This document shows, piece by piece, positions 44,036-56,540 of a DNA stretch of 64,000 nucleotides. The translations under genes and the position numbers were made by a program. The stretch is taken from the NCBI GenBank assembly GCA_002197995.1, contig NGZR01000003.1, positions 4,588,001-4,652,000 of the forward strand, given 5' to 3'. The notes under the pieces were generated by a model. The model was given only the letters and a program-made list of their open reading frames with translations. It was not told the DNA's origin and searched no databases. The DNA is from Gaeumannomyces sp. JS-464. Lineage: Eukaryota; Ascomycota; Sordariomycetes; Magnaporthales; Magnaporthaceae. Positions within the stretch are counted from its first letter, which is position 1, and each line of letters opens with the position of its first letter.

Positions 44036-47000
44036 CTTTTAAAGTAGCCCGCAATTCGGGGGAAAAAAGGGTGCCGTAGCGTTTTTTAAACGCATTTTAA
44101 CCACTTTATTTTTTGCAAAAGATAATACTTATCGTATTAACGTTAAATTTTAACTTTAGTTTAAAAGCTTTTAAAAAAGCTTTTAGGGAAGTACGGCGTC
44201 GAAAGCTTTTATGCATTTATAATAATAAAAGCGGCGAACTTATGCTTTTGGAAAGCCCGTTTTACTTTGTAAGCCACGCACGCCGTTAAATCGGTGGCGG
44301 CCTTTTTCGAGGTAGCCCCGGCGTATTGCAAGGCTATTAGCCCGTATTTACAACGCAAAAAAAGCCTCGCGAAGCTATTAACGTTTTAACCTTTTTTTAA
44401 GCACCGGAGTAAAGCTATCGAGCAATAGGATTTTAAGTCCGTTATATTCGATTTGTTCGGTTTTTTTAGCATAACCACCTCCGTTATACGAAAAAGGCCC
44501 GGGTAATACCCGGCTTTAAAGCAAGCTTTAAAAAAGCCTTAACGTACTTTTTTATTGCCGGCTATGCCGTTATAAGCAGCTTAACCGTTAAAAAATCGAC
44601 GCCCGGGGCCGTATTTGCCGTACCGACGGTAAATTTTCGGCATTCCTTTAAAAGGACGTAAAAGTTCCACGGGAATTGTACGGTTTTTTAAAAGGCTTTT
44701 TGCTATAACGGGTTTTTTTGTAAATCGTTTTTCGCTGTAAACTTACGGAGGATTTTGCGGCTTAATGCTTTCGCTTTATCCCCCGGGGCTATTATTACCT
44801 CCCCGTTAATATTTAACAGGGAAAGCCGTATAACCGGTGTAAGTTTATACCATTTTACAGCCCGGTATAACGTTATTAAAAAATCCACTTCTTTTAACAC
44901 GCCGGCTTAATGCTATTTTTTAACCGCCCGAATCGTTGCTTTTAAAACACGGGTTTCGGCCGTAAAAAGCCCCCCATTTGCCATGGCTTTTACAAAGTCC
45001 CGTTATACGTTAACGCACTTTTCGTTTTATTAAAGTTAGCCTTTTCTTTTAGCTTTAAACCCCCGGTTAAAAGCTATTAACGCATTTTTAACAAATTTAT
45101 TAATACTTTGGCCGTTTTATTTAAGTAATTCGCCGTGCATAGATTTATAAATGGCGGTAAACTGCCAGCTCCCGTTATTACCGCGTTTGCGAAAAACGGT
45201 AGTTTATCGTTTAATAGCGTAATACGCCGGCAGTTCGGAACGGAGTTATTACGGTTAAGAATTTCGATTCGTATTAAGCGGTGGTCCGAATCGGTTGCTA
45301 GCAAAAAGTCGATTTCCGCTATTGCCAAAAGGGCGTTAAAAAGGTGAAATTTAAAACGCTTTTATCGTTATGCGTAAATTAGCTTAAATCGGTAAATAAA
45401 AAAAGGTTATAAATATTAACCTATTAGGTTATATTTTAACCTTTATTCCTATTACTTTTAACCAAATTCCACGTTAAAAACTTTGCGTTAAAATCCTTAA
45501 TTATAATGCATTTTACCGTTAAACGCTAACGTAGTAAAAAGTTTAACAAAAGTTTTAAAAGGTTTTTTAAAAGCTTATATACGTTAATAAAAGTGCACTT
45601 GGCGACGGTAAGCTAAAAAAATCCCGGGTGTTGCCTGCCGGCCGGTTCGCTACCGGTCGAAGCCCCGAGTTTTTCCGCACGTAAGTTATTACTTTAGGTT
45701 TAATTTAATAGTTATGCCAGCTATTTACCGGGGTAAATAGCTCGTATAACGGGTAAGTGCAAAGCATAAACTTCCTTTTCCACGCGCTAAAAAGCTTTTA
45801 CATTAACATTACGTCGATATTTTAACTTTAAAATAATTAGAGTAAAATAGCTCCCGCTTTTTAACTACGTTAAACGTTCGTTTAAACGGCGGTTAAAACA
45901 CGGCGTTTAAAGCGAAACCCTGGCGCCGAGCTTTATTATTATGCGTTTGTTATATCCGGTTAGCTATTAGCATACGTAAAAGCGGCGTTAATGTATTAAA
46001 AGCTTTAGCTTTAAAGTTATTAGCCGGCGGTACCGTTGGTTTTTTTCGGGGGTTTTCAGTTATTTCGATAGCCTTTTCGAGCTCGGGAAGGTTTAGTTTT
46101 ATATCCGCTAATATTTCGTATTAGTTATTAAAATTAACTTTAAGTTTTTTAATAAAGTGCTTTTTTTTATCGGTTATATAAGCTACGCTTTTCGGGGCCG
46201 GCGGGCTTGCCGGGTTTGTTATAACGGCGAAAGCGACAGCGGGGGTAGCGGGGTAGCAACGGCGATAAAATGGTTAAAATAACGGCGATAATAATATTAA
46301 CCGTAAAGTTAATAACGGTAATAGCGGTTATATTAACGGTATCGTTAATAGTAATAACGGTAACCGTAATAATAACGGTAACGGTCGTAAAGTTTACCGT
46401 TAAATTAACGGCTATAACGAAACCGCCCGTAATAATAACGGTTGCGAAAAAGGTATTATTAATAGTAACGGTAACGGCGGCGGCGGTAATAACGGCGGCT
46501 TTCGCCGCTTTTGCCGCCGCTCGGCACGCTTGTGCGCTTAACTTTTTAACAACCCTTTTTTTTATAAATTAAATGTTTTAGCATTCCGTTTACTCGTATA
46601 AGCTTTATAAAACAGTTTAAATAATTGGCAAAATACGGGCCCGAGTAATTCGCGCATTACAAAAAGGCCGTACACGGTTATACGTGCCGGTCGTCGTTTA
46701 TTTTCCCGCATTAAAAACACTTATTAACCCGAGCGCAATTACAAACCACGTAAAAGCCGTAACAGCTAAAAATGTGCTAGGTAACCGGCGGGTATCGTTA
46801 TACGCGGCGTAAAAAAAAAGTGATTTTTTAAAGCTTAAACCCGGCCATTTGCGAATAAAGGAATATAATTTACGATATACGCTTTTAATAATTAACGCCG
46901 GTTTCGAAAAGCTTAACGTTTACCAGTTATACTTTGTTTAGGCTTTTACTTTTTCCCGAATTAGTTTATTTAATACCAGGACGCATTGTTTAAAACCGTT

Positions 47001-48068
47001 AATTAAAAAAGTAAAATAGCCGGAAATTACGTAATTGTATTAAATTTCGGGCTTTTCGATTTTTTTAGCGTTATATAAAAGCTTTAATTTAAATCGGTAC
47101 TGCAAAAGCCGGTTTTAAATATCGGCCGTTTTTGCTTTTAATACGAACCCGGTAAAAAATCGGTACGCTTTCGGGACGTCGGCCGTCGTAAATAGCAGGT
47201 TTTTACTATCGGCAAAAGCTTTGCGAATGTTAAAACCCGTTTGTTAATTAGCTTAAGCTTACCGTTTTTTCGGGATTTTAACGAACACCCGAAAGTCGGC
47301 TTTAAAGCTTATTAAAAACGGGGTGCCCGGGTAATTTAAAGCGTACGGCCCCGATAAGCTTGTGCGGGTTATTAAAGTTATTAGTAACCTTTTTAAGCTA
47401 TCGACGCGTAAGTGGCCAAAGGCGTGCGTTGCGAGGGCTTTAAAGCCTCGTATAAGCTTTTTTCCTTTTCGGCCGGCGTAAGTAACCGAAAAAAGCTTAT
47501 TTAACGTAATCGATAAAACAATTTTTCCAGCCGTTAGTTTTGGGGATTGCTTTCGCTAAAAGGGAAGTAATACCGGCGTTAATAAATCGGGCTAGCGTAC
47601 CGCAAATTAAGGCCGTTTGTTATTATTTGCGGTTATAGCTCGCAATAATTTCCTCCGCGGCCGCCGCGGCTAACCCGACAGGTAAGCGCGTACGCCGGCG
47701 TTAAAAAAAGGGGGAGGGGCACTTGTGCCGGTGCTACCGTCGTAGGAGCTTTCCTAGCCCTAATCGGGCTTTATTAGGTATTGCTAATTTCGTAACGGGG
47801 ACGGCGTGGTCGGGTGCGCTAACGCGCAAGGAGGCCCGGGTGGCAGCAACGCGTTTTTTTAGGCCGTTGGGCCGACGAGGAGGGCGCGCGCCACTTTATT
47901 GGCCGAAGGGGGGCTATTGGCAACGGCATGTTGCCGTCGCTAGCGCCGTTAGCGGGCGTGGTTATTAGTGTTGGGTCGCTAATTAGCGGGTGTTAAGGAT
48001 TTGTATGCAATTTGGCAATGTGCACTAATAGCGCAATGCCAAAAATTGGTGAATTCGAAAAAGGTGGT
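41766..48068 (-). mobile_element. LINE-4: full-length but hypermutated Tad-type LINE
   Basis: Reverse complement of the family. The 5' end at about 48065-48068 (ACC(ACC)TTTTTCGAATTC on the minus strand) matches the LINE-1 start, and the 3' CTTA-type tail is at 41766-41785. Legible pieces: TDSDHRLIRIEI (45290-45260), YANDISIYVTGS near 43960, and the 5' region near 47700-47960. Outside the inner 2.3 kb its mutations differ from those of LINE-3. No matching target duplication was found at its two ends. Confidence 0.9.
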
Positions 48069-49109
48069 ACAGTTCGCGAGGTAGCATTATAATAGGCATA
48101 ATAACACCATCGCCCTATTAAGGCGGGTTATTTATCGCCGCTTATTTTTTGGCACAATTGGCCACTTTTTAAACAGTTTGTCGCCGTTGCGTAAACCGAT
48201 TGGTCCGTCCGACCGCAAATAACGCCCCTTTTATAAAATACTATAATTTGTCCTCGTCGGATAGTGGGTGGCTTAAAAGAAGCGAACGGCGAAGGTTTTA
48301 GCGTTTTGCTTTTTATATTAGTAGTAAAGCGAAAGCTCGACCGAGGATCCAAAAGGGATTAATTTTAATTCGAAGTTAAACCGTTTAAAGCTTTAGCCCG
48401 AATGGTTTGTCCAATTCGAAAGCTGGTCGAATGGCTTGTTAATTTTGTAATCGAAAACGCAAAGCATTTTTATGCTCGAATGCTTGCGAGTTAGTGCTTT
48501 TAAATCGTTACACTCGTATAAGCTTACCGACAAATTTTCCATATCCGCAAGCTTGGTAAAAATGCGATAAAAGTTGCGCTAAACTAGCCTTTTGCTAAAA
48601 ACGGTATTACTTTATATAATTGCATTAGTTAATATAATAGTAGGAAAAAAGGGACGATAACCTGCCCGTTTAATGTACTAGTTTATTTAATTGCCAGCCT
48701 TATATTCGAGCTTTTAGCCGTCGAAATACCGGTCCGCGAGCTAATGTTTCGACGAATCAAATGTAACGGAAATCGAAATACCCACGTTAGCCCGAGAAAT
48801 TATCGACGTAACGAAAACAAAAGTGATGTTTATTAGCTGGGATTTATTTTCGACGAATTCTTAGAAAATAGCGCCGCGGCAAATAGCAATCCGGCTATTT
48901 ATAAGTAGTAGTATTACGTTAGCTTAAGCTTTTCTCTTATGTTAAATGTTTAGCGTAGCCTTTTTACGGTTTAATGCCCGTGGTTTGCAGTATAGTTACG
49001 TTTTTTATCGAAAGCGTAGCTTTAAGGTGCTCGTACAAATACGGACTAAAGCTAAGTCCGCCGACCAAAATGACACCTTTTAATAACATATCGTATTAAT
49101 TGCGTTTTT

Positions 49110-49245
49110 GCAAAAAGGAACCTGGAAAAGGAAATAGGAATTTGGAAAAAAAAGGCGGAAAAAAAAACTAGGAATTTGGAAATAGGAACGTGGAAAAAGG
49201 AAATTGGAAAAAGGAAACTGGAAAAGGAAAAAGGAAGTTTTGGAC
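49110..49245. repeat. GGAAA-type purine tract (probable intron)
   Basis: Repeated GGAAAAAGG, GGAAATTGG and GGAACCTGG units on the plus strand, that is a pyrimidine tract in the sense of the Hsp70-like gene. It lies between its phosphate-2 and adenosine motifs, where frame continuity is lost. Confidence 0.55.
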
Positions 49246-50409
49246 TATTTTTTTTGCTTATAGTAACTTTGCCGCCCTTATTAATAACTGTATTAATTTA
49301 TCCGTTTACCAGCTTGTTAATACCGGCGAATAACTTTTTAAAAGTTAACTGGATTATGGTGCTATGTAATATTAAATGTTAGGTTTTATTTCGGTATACC
49401 GTGCTTTATAATGCGCATTTTCCCATTTACTTAGGAATATGCATGCAGCTATTAATAATAATTGGCTTTCTCGATATATCGGTCGTAACGATTAACTGGG
49501 AGGTTGCGAAGGCTTTCGCGAAAACGCAAACCACAAACTCCTTATAGGAATTGCTTTTTTTAAACTACGGTTTAATACTATATTCCCACTCGATATTAAA
49601 AATTTAGCGAATTTCGCGTTTGCTAAATGCGTTTTAACGATGCTCGAAGCGCTTTTCGCAAATGTTTTTAAATGCGGCGTTAATAAAAGCACAACTATAA
49701 AAGGCGCTTATACCTTCGACATATTTAAACATGGCGATAGGGCCCATTTTGTCCATTTTATAGCTAATAAGGTCGATAGTGCCACCTTTTGCATTACAAA
49801 TGACAAAAATATTGTTCTTTTTAAGCTTGCGTCCCGGTTTGGTAAAGGTAGCCAGGGCCGCAGCTTCGGGCTTAAAGACGAAAAATATGGTAGTTAGTTT
49901 AGCAAAACGCTCGTTTAAAATGCCAGCTATTTTAGCAGCCTCGTGCATGGATTGGCGAGCATAAGGCTTCCAAATAGCAAATACGGTAATAACCACGCGA
50001 AAAGTTATCGAATTAAAAACGATATCGCCGAGATTTTTAACGATGGTGTTTAAAATATGTTTTTAAAAAAGGCGCAAATAGTCGGCAATTACTTCGATAG
50101 CGGTTTTACCGGTTTTTGCTAAAAACATGCGGCTTTTATTTATAATTTCGGAATGAAAAAGCTTGTTAATAACATTTCCGGGTTTTAAAAGCAAAAGCTT
50201 AAACCAGCGGACTGGGTCGGCATTTGCGGGAACCTCGAAGCTTTAAAAAGCCTCGCCGCCGCCGCCATAGGCGATTTTAGTGGGAACTTTTCCCTCCTTT
50301 TTGCCGTTTCCAAGCCAAATGGTAATAATATTAACGCTGTTTTAGTTACTTTCGAATTCGTTTAAAGTAGCTTAGGCTATACCAAAAAGCTTGTAACGAG
50401 AAAGGTTAG

Positions 50410-50570
50410 CAGGATATAACAAAAGAAAAGGGAATAGGAAAAAGAAAAAGGAATAAAAAAAAAGGAATAGGAAAAAGGTAATAGGAAAAGAAGGTAAAGG
50501 AAAAGAAAAAGGGGAAAAAGAAAAAAAAAGGAAAAGAGAAAAAAAAGGGAAAGGAAAGCAGTAAAGGCTA
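50410..50570. repeat. Purine-rich AGGAAA tract (probable intron)
   Basis: About 160 bases almost wholly A and G on the plus strand, built from AAGGAATAGGAAAA-like units. In the Hsp70-like gene this is a long pyrimidine tract immediately after the FGTT motif and upstream of a CTAAC branch-like site and AG. Confidence 0.55.
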
Positions 50571-50696
50571 CGCTATGTAGCGCTGTAAAACCTACGTCGT
50601 TCCAAAATCGATTCCAATAATTAAAACGCTATCGTTATTATTAAAAACCGTAAAAGCCTTATCGTTTCCCGAGGAAACGTCTTTCGCAAAAGCCAT

Positions 50697-51888
50697 GCTA
50701 TAAAAAGGACGATGGCGGGTTAATGCGAAAATTTGGTAACGTAAACGGCGAGTGATTAACGCAGCCCAAAATGCTTTAAAATAAATGTAATACTTTACTT
50801 TAAGCGGTGGTATTAGCTGGGGTTTGGCAAAATGTAAGGCTAGATAAAAGTTTAAAAAGGAAAAAGGAAAGTGGGAAAGATTGGGAAAGTGAGGAAAAAG
50901 GGGGAGCAAGTAAATAAAAAAGGCAATAAATATAAATAACGTAAGCAATAAAGCTAAAAAAACGTTTTTAAACTTCGAAAAAATGTAAAAAAAGAGTTTA
51001 ATACAAATAAGGCTTTTTATAAGAAAACGGTAAGCGCGAGGTGAATTTAACGACGGGAAGCAGTAATAATAGGCAAATACCTATTAACTATTAGGACGAA
51101 AAAACTTTTCCACCATTAACTCCCTATAAAAAAGATTATTTTTTTATTTTAAGTCGGCTTTTTAAGTACTTTTTATTTAGCCCGTAACAAAGTCCATTTA
51201 CGTATTAATCGCGATATTACACGGATTAGGTACTTATTTAGCCACCACCGTCCACGGTTTACCAAGCATATTACAAATAGCAAATACGAAATAGTGGAAC
51301 ACGCTTTACCTAAGCTACCTATTTAAAATATCTTTAATAAAGGAAAACGAAAGCGCCAGCTTTAAAATGGCCGACGAAAGCCGTATGCCTTACCAATTTC
51401 GGCTCCGCTTTTTTATATTACCGCGTAATACCCCGAAAGGCGAGTTTATGCAACAAAGTTACATAGGCGATAAAAATTAACATTACCCCGGCCTTTACGG
51501 GCAGTATTAAGGTTAGCACTAAACGCATTACCAGGTTTAGCGTGCTTAGCATAGCCAGGCCGAGCAGCAAATTCCGGGCAAAAAGCACGCCTAAGCTAGC
51601 CAATATACTAAAAAAGGCTAACAAATATAAAACGGCCAGCAAATTAAAAATAACTATTAACTTTACGATTTACACGAATTGGGAATTCCTACCACATAAT
51701 AAGCATAGGCAATACTAAAGCCTTTAGTAGTACTACGAAAATTTGGGTTTTCCGAGCTATACATAGTAAAGCAATTACCTTTTTTTAACAATAGCCCGCT
51801 ATTAAGCTATATTTGGGCTATAACATATGCTAGTACCGTATAAAAACTAAATGCTTATTCGATAAAACTGGAGGGAAATAAGATAAAA
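50697..51888. other. Divergent intergenic stretch; no confident gene
   Basis: The region separates the minus-strand Hsp70-like pseudogene from a plus-strand gene. A 74-codon, strongly hydrophobic minus ORF (51418-51642, MLAVLYLLAFFSILASLGVL at its start) could be a fragment of a membrane protein. A plus-strand frame at 51205-51350 reading ILHGLGTYLATTVHGLP faintly recalls fungal SAT4-type rhodopsin-like proteins. Neither is convincing. Confidence 0.3.
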
Positions 51889-52861
51889 ATGCAGCAGTTC
51901 GCCGATTTTGCTATATCTCATTTTAAAAAGCTAAAAAAGCTTAAAAAGTCGAAAAGAAAGCTTAAAAAGGCGAAAAAAGCATTAGTACGACGTTGAAAAG
52001 CAAGCTGAAAAGTCCAAAGTTTTAAAACGAGAAAGCTTGGAAAAAAACGCAAAGTAATTCCAGCAGCAAAAAGCTAAGCTTTAGCTTTATTTAAAGCGAG
52101 GGAAAAAGGCAAAGTTTAAAGTCCAGCATTTTAAAAATCGTTTAAAAGCATTTAGCAAAAAGCTTAAAGCTAAAAAGGGCTTTTAAAGTGCAAGCTTAAA
52201 AGCAAGCCGCTAAAAAACATAAACATTGGAAGCAAGTAGCTAATAAGCTTAAAAAAAAGCCATAGCTCCCTTAGCCCCTAATTAGCTAACGGACGAGTAC
52301 CTCGTTAACGAAATGCAAAAGCTTAAATACACTATTTGCAATTTCGCTATTAACTATTTTGGAAGCCCGCTTTGCGATATAAACCCCAATTAACTTAATA
52401 AAGCCAAGTAGCGCGAGCGAATTAGGACTATTTTCCCCGAAACTAATTGGATTTTGCAATACATTATGTTTAACGAAAAGGGTTTTAGCATCGCATAGGC
52501 TTTCGTATGGGAAATACCCCAAATTTGTGTATTCGGCAGCTTTTTTTAGGGTGGGAAATTAGGAAAAGCTTTCCAAGCTTTTAAAAGTAGCTTAGCACCC
52601 GGTAAAAAAACGCCCAAAGCATATAATAACTATAAAGGCAAAGCTAACTATTCCTTTATTTTTTTTAAAAATTTTCGTCCAAATTTGGAAAACCTTTTAA
52701 TATCGGATTCGATAAAAAAGTACTGCAAATAGCGAGCGGAAAGTGCCAGTTTGCTTTTTATTTCGATAAGCGGCGATAATAGAAATCCCATTCCTAACGA
52801 AGCGCTCGAGTCCTGGAAATTGCACTGCTTTAAGTATATGCGCGACTTGATCGACCGGTTT
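51889..52861 (+). pseudogene. Uncharacterised fungal protein gene, 5' part, split by Gypsy-2
   Basis: An ATG at 51889 opens MQQFADFAISHFKKLKKLKK and a Lys-rich, probably coiled-coil region full of RIP stops (to about 52260). Next comes LTDEYLVNEMQKLKYTICNF and AINYFGSPLCDI, then FPETNWILQYIMFNEKGFSI, AYNNYKGKANYSFIFF and, to the junction, NPIPNEALESWKLHCFKYMR and DLIDRF. I recall a broad Pezizomycotina family with an LTDxxLxxxxxxLRxxIRNFA segment and no known function. Gypsy-2 entered after the Arg-Phe codons, and coding resumes at 60828. Confidence 0.6.
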
Positions 52862-53050
52862 TATCATGGCTGGTAAGGGGTGGAAAAGGCAGCGTACCCC
52901 AACCCTTATCGCATGAATAAGGGAGTGGGGCACCTATAAAAATGTTATCTGCAAGTTTGTCCTCCCGGCCTCCGGCCTCCAACTTTTTCTTAAAAAGCAA
53001 ACCACCATTTACCACAAATATCGCAATTAAACCCCTTGCTATTCGCGATA
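52862..53050 (+). repeat. Gypsy-2 5' LTR
   Basis: Starts TATCATGGCTGG (terminal TG mutated to TA) and ends TTCGCGATA. TGGTAGCAA, the primer binding site, begins two bases later at 53053. The 3' LTR keeps TG at its start. Confidence 0.88.
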
Positions 53051-53899
53051 AGTGGTAGCAATTTTTTGCTTATTGCAAAGTTACCAATTCCCGCTTTTCA
53101 AACTTGTTTTCGGCTCGTTTGGAAACTTACGCACCCCTAGCGCGCTTTGTTTTCAGCTCGGCGCGCGCGTTTTTCTGTTAGGCTTATTTTCAGCTCGCTT
53201 AGCGCACGTTACCTTTTTTTAGCTTTTTAATTACGGAATTAGCACTTTTGTAATTTCGGGAAAACCGATTAAAATTAAAATAAAGTCGTTTAAGTTTCGC
53301 CTTGCCCGACTTCCTTTGGAATCGTTTTAACCGTCGCGTTTGTTTTCAGCTCGCGCGCGATTAAAAAGTTTTTTTTTCAATTTTTATCATTTCCTTTTAA
53401 CTTATTCGATTTCCGAAAGCTTTTAAAACCCGCTAAAACCCTTTTATTTTTAATAAATAGTTAAGCAGCGAGAAAAGACAAGTTAAAAAGTCCTTTGGAA
53501 TTTTCCCGGAAGCAATATTTACGAACTTTTAAAGCTGTTTATTTTTATAACGATAAGCCTTTTAAAGATTTGTAAAACCTGGCTTATCGACGGATTACTT
53601 TTACCACCCGCGGGTAAATATTGGGATTTTTAAAACAGTAAAAGTATAAGCGAAAAAGCACGAAACGGTAATAGTTAACGAGGTTAACCCGCTTTTTAAA
53701 AGCAAAACACCCGATACGGGCTAATAAAACACCGGCCAATAAAACGTGGATTTGGACCTTCCTAAATTACCGGTCCTTTTTCTAGTGTTTTAATATACCG
53801 CAAGCCGGCTTTTAAACTTTATATAAAAATATTAAGCTTACGTTAATAACGATAATAAGGAAAAAAAAGTTTCGCTAAAAAACGTATTTCGATTTCGGC

Positions 53900-56040
53900 G
53901 GCCGTTTAAACCGCTCGATGCGTAATCGATAAAAGGAAAGCCACATTATTAGTTTCGATAAAAACGACGACCTTCGCTTAGGCTAGTTCGGCAAAAGCAA
54001 AGCTTTTGTAAAATGGCTCGAGCGTCGTTAAAACCGCATATATAACAGCTTATCGTAATAAATAACGGGTATGGAAAGTCGCTTAAAAGCGGTGTTTATT
54101 AAAACTTTCAATAAGCTATTTACCAAAATACAAAGGAATTTCGACATTATCGATAAAAATTTTGGAATTTTATTCGAAAATTAAAAATAGCTCGTTATTC
54201 GTATCGATAACGCGCGTAAAAACACTTTAAATTTACAAGCCTAAATGGAAACCCATTTTAATAAAAACGGAAATTTTAACCGACGTGTTTTTTTTAAATT
54301 TAATACGGACGAAAAACGTCGTAAAACTAACGCTCGCGTTTTTTTAAAACCGTTATTATTACGACGGGCTAGCACGCAAAATAGCTAGGCTGTTTAAACC
54401 AATACGGCTAACTTCGAAATAAACCGTAATAAAAACCGTCCAATTAAAATTACTGATAATAATTTATTTAACAAGTTCGATATTAACGCGAAACGTTTGT
54501 ACCAGTTTATTGGATATCGAATGATTAAGCCTTTCGTATATAAGCCGCGTTAGTATTATAAAACGGATAATAAGCTAATCCAAAAGTACGACGGAAGTAT
54601 TAAAACTGTTGCCTTTTAACCGGAATTTTATAAAGCCGATTAAACCTTCAGTTAAAACTTAAGCCAATAATAGCAGCTTTAGCCTGGCTTTATACCTTTT
54701 AACACCGGAATTACTATTTTTGTTTAAAAAGCTACTAATAGGTATTACGAAATTGCTTACGGCTAATTTCGCCCCGGCTCGGTTCGCGTTAGCACATTTG
54801 GCTTAAGCATAACGCTTGCCGCATTTTCGAGCTTTAAACGCAATTATTAGTAGGAGCTTAGCCAAGCTTATTTTTAATAGCTATCTCGATTCGAACAGCA
54901 ATAAAGCAATATAAGTTATTTTAATTAACCTGTTTCGGCCTAGCAATGGCTAACGCAAAACTCGTGCGCCCCCGATTTTGCCGCCCATTAATAGCGAGCT
55001 TTTAACAATTTTTAGCCCGCCGGCCAGCAAGTGGCAAGCATTAAAAACGGTCCACGCTTTAAGCGAAAAAACGTTAGCATTTTTAAGCCGGATTACAAAA
55101 ACCTTAAAAATTTAAGTACCGTTACTAACGGTAAAAATATTATATTTACGGATAGCTTTTTTTCGAAATACGATTAATAAGTTTTTTAATAAACCCCATT
55201 TATACCGCGTTTAACGAAAGCTAATTTAAAAATATGTTTTTAATTTTGTTAAGCGGGCGAGCTTTAATTTAGTGGAATAGTTAAATGCTTTTTTGTATTT
55301 AGCTGGAACTATACGGGCAAAGCTTGTTCGGCATAATTACCGTTATTAAGCAACGTTTTTTTTAATCGTATGGAAATTACGAAAAGGTTTTCGGAAAGCA
55401 CTATTACGATTAAAGATATCGTCGCTAACCTTAATACGTTTACGGATTATATTTTAAGCAAGTTTAAATACGCTCGCATTATAAGTTTTTACACTGAAAA
55501 CGGCCAAAATTGGTTCGCAATTATAGCCTAAATTTAATCCTCCTTTAGTAATAATATTAAAACCTTTTTCCGTTAGCCCTTTTTTAATAAATATATCGGA
55601 AATTACCTTTTCGAAATCGAAAATATTAAGCTTATGCTTTTTAGCGTTGCAATTTAACGCTACCCGCATATTAAGCCAAACCACGACGATTCCGATTCCA
55701 ATTCGAACGCTAATTATAAAAAAAAAGCCTCGCAAAAAAGACAAGCATTTTAAACGCGATAAGTATCGCGCAAACACGATAACAAGCACAAATCGTCCAA
55801 ACACGAGGCTCGTAATAAAAATCGCGAGCATAAAAGCCGCGATAAAAATCGCGACTATAAAAACAAAAAGGACTTTAAAAAAACGTACGATAAAAAGTCC
55901 TATAAAAAAAAGGATGACAAAATTAATTTTGTAAAATCGGATTTTAATAACAGCTCGCTATTTGCCGAAAAAGGGCAATCCTTTTTTAACGACGATTTTT
56001 TTTCCGATTTTAACTTTGTTTACAATGTTTTCGAAAATTC
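53900..56040 (+). pseudogene. Gypsy-2 gag with Lys/Asp/Arg-rich repeats
   Basis: The gag core is mostly illegible; short pieces such as RLYQFIGYRMIKPFVYKPR (near 54495) show one frame. At about 55790-55920 the frame encodes ARNKNREHKSRDKNRDYKNK and more Lys/Asp repeats. This corresponds to the Arg/Asp/Tyr repeats of Gypsy-1 and ends in an acidic segment with SFFNDDFFSDFNF before the finger. A 95-codon ORF at 55647 and a minus ORF at 55454 overlap this region in other frames. Confidence 0.5.
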
Positions 56041-56050
56041 GCTAACTATT

Positions 56051-56540
56051 AATTGCAAGCGCTGCGGTAAAGATTTCCCGTCGCGCAATAAGCTTTTTAA
56101 GCATTTTGGAAGCTGTAAAGCTAAAAGCTTTAAATTTAAAACGAAGTTCGTTAATTTTACTATAAATAAAGTTATTAAAGAAAACGAGCTTAAAAAAGCC
56201 GTTTTATTACATTTGGGAAGTTACATTTACCAAAAAATTATAATCCGAAGCACTTTTAACGGGCTAAATATCTTTATTTACGTTAATACAAATTTAAACC
56301 GCAACTTTGCAAATAAGAATTGGTTTAAAAAGTTTTTCTTTAACGCTGTTTATATTAAAATGGATAAAAAAGTCCGGCTTAATATTAAAGGCTGGGATTT
56401 CGAAAGGCTTACAAAAGTTAAGCATTACGCCACCTTTTCCTTTTTTTTAAAGGAATTAAAAATGATGGATTTTTTGGTATTACTATTAAAATTGCGCGAG
56501 TTTAGGTGGTTAATAAGCTGGATGCAGGCTGTTTATTAAG
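56051..56540 (+). pseudogene. Gypsy-2 C2H2-like finger and protease remnant
   Basis: INCKRCGKDFPSRNKLFKHF followed by GSC (56051-56115) has the C-X2-C ... F-X5-L-X2-H-X3-C layout of a C2H2/C2HC finger, in place of the CCHC knuckle usual in Gypsy gag. About 35 codons on is the 108-codon frame 56213-56539 with NGLNIFIYVNTNLNRNF, where a protease would have V-D-T-G. Asp and Gly are lost by G-to-A changes. Confidence 0.6.

Larger units (their letters stand above)
48128..50696 (-). pseudogene. Hsp70-like (DnaK/actin-fold) ATPase, RIP-damaged, with probable introns
   Basis: From an ATG at 50694-50696 the minus frame reads MAFAKDVSSGNDKAF and DSVLIIGIDFGTT, the Hsp70 phosphate-1 motif. A pyrimidine-rich stretch follows (minus strand), bounded by a GTAGGT-like donor and CTAAC...AG near 50400, and is probably an intron. 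Then NGKKEGKVPTKIAYGGGGEA and a 120-codon frame (49634-49996) with MHEAAKIAGI, EAAALAT and FVICNAKGGTIDLISYK, where the phosphate-2 motif normally reads DAGGGT-DL. The adenosine motif appears as GVILVGGLSLSPYLYEHL (49027-49078). Fungi have many such divergent Hsp70-like proteins of unknown role. The C-terminal third (48128-48700) is weakly recognisable. Stops are numerous. Confidence 0.75.

Noticed and set aside
41766..48068. Target duplication for LINE-4
   Set aside because: Sequences beyond the tail (CTTATAAGCCC on the minus strand) and beyond the 5' end (GCGAACTGT) do not match, so no duplication is claimed.
51418..51642. Hydrophobic 74-codon ORF as a real membrane-protein gene
   Set aside because: No family match, no neighbouring exon found, and it lies in decayed sequence; noted only as a possibility.
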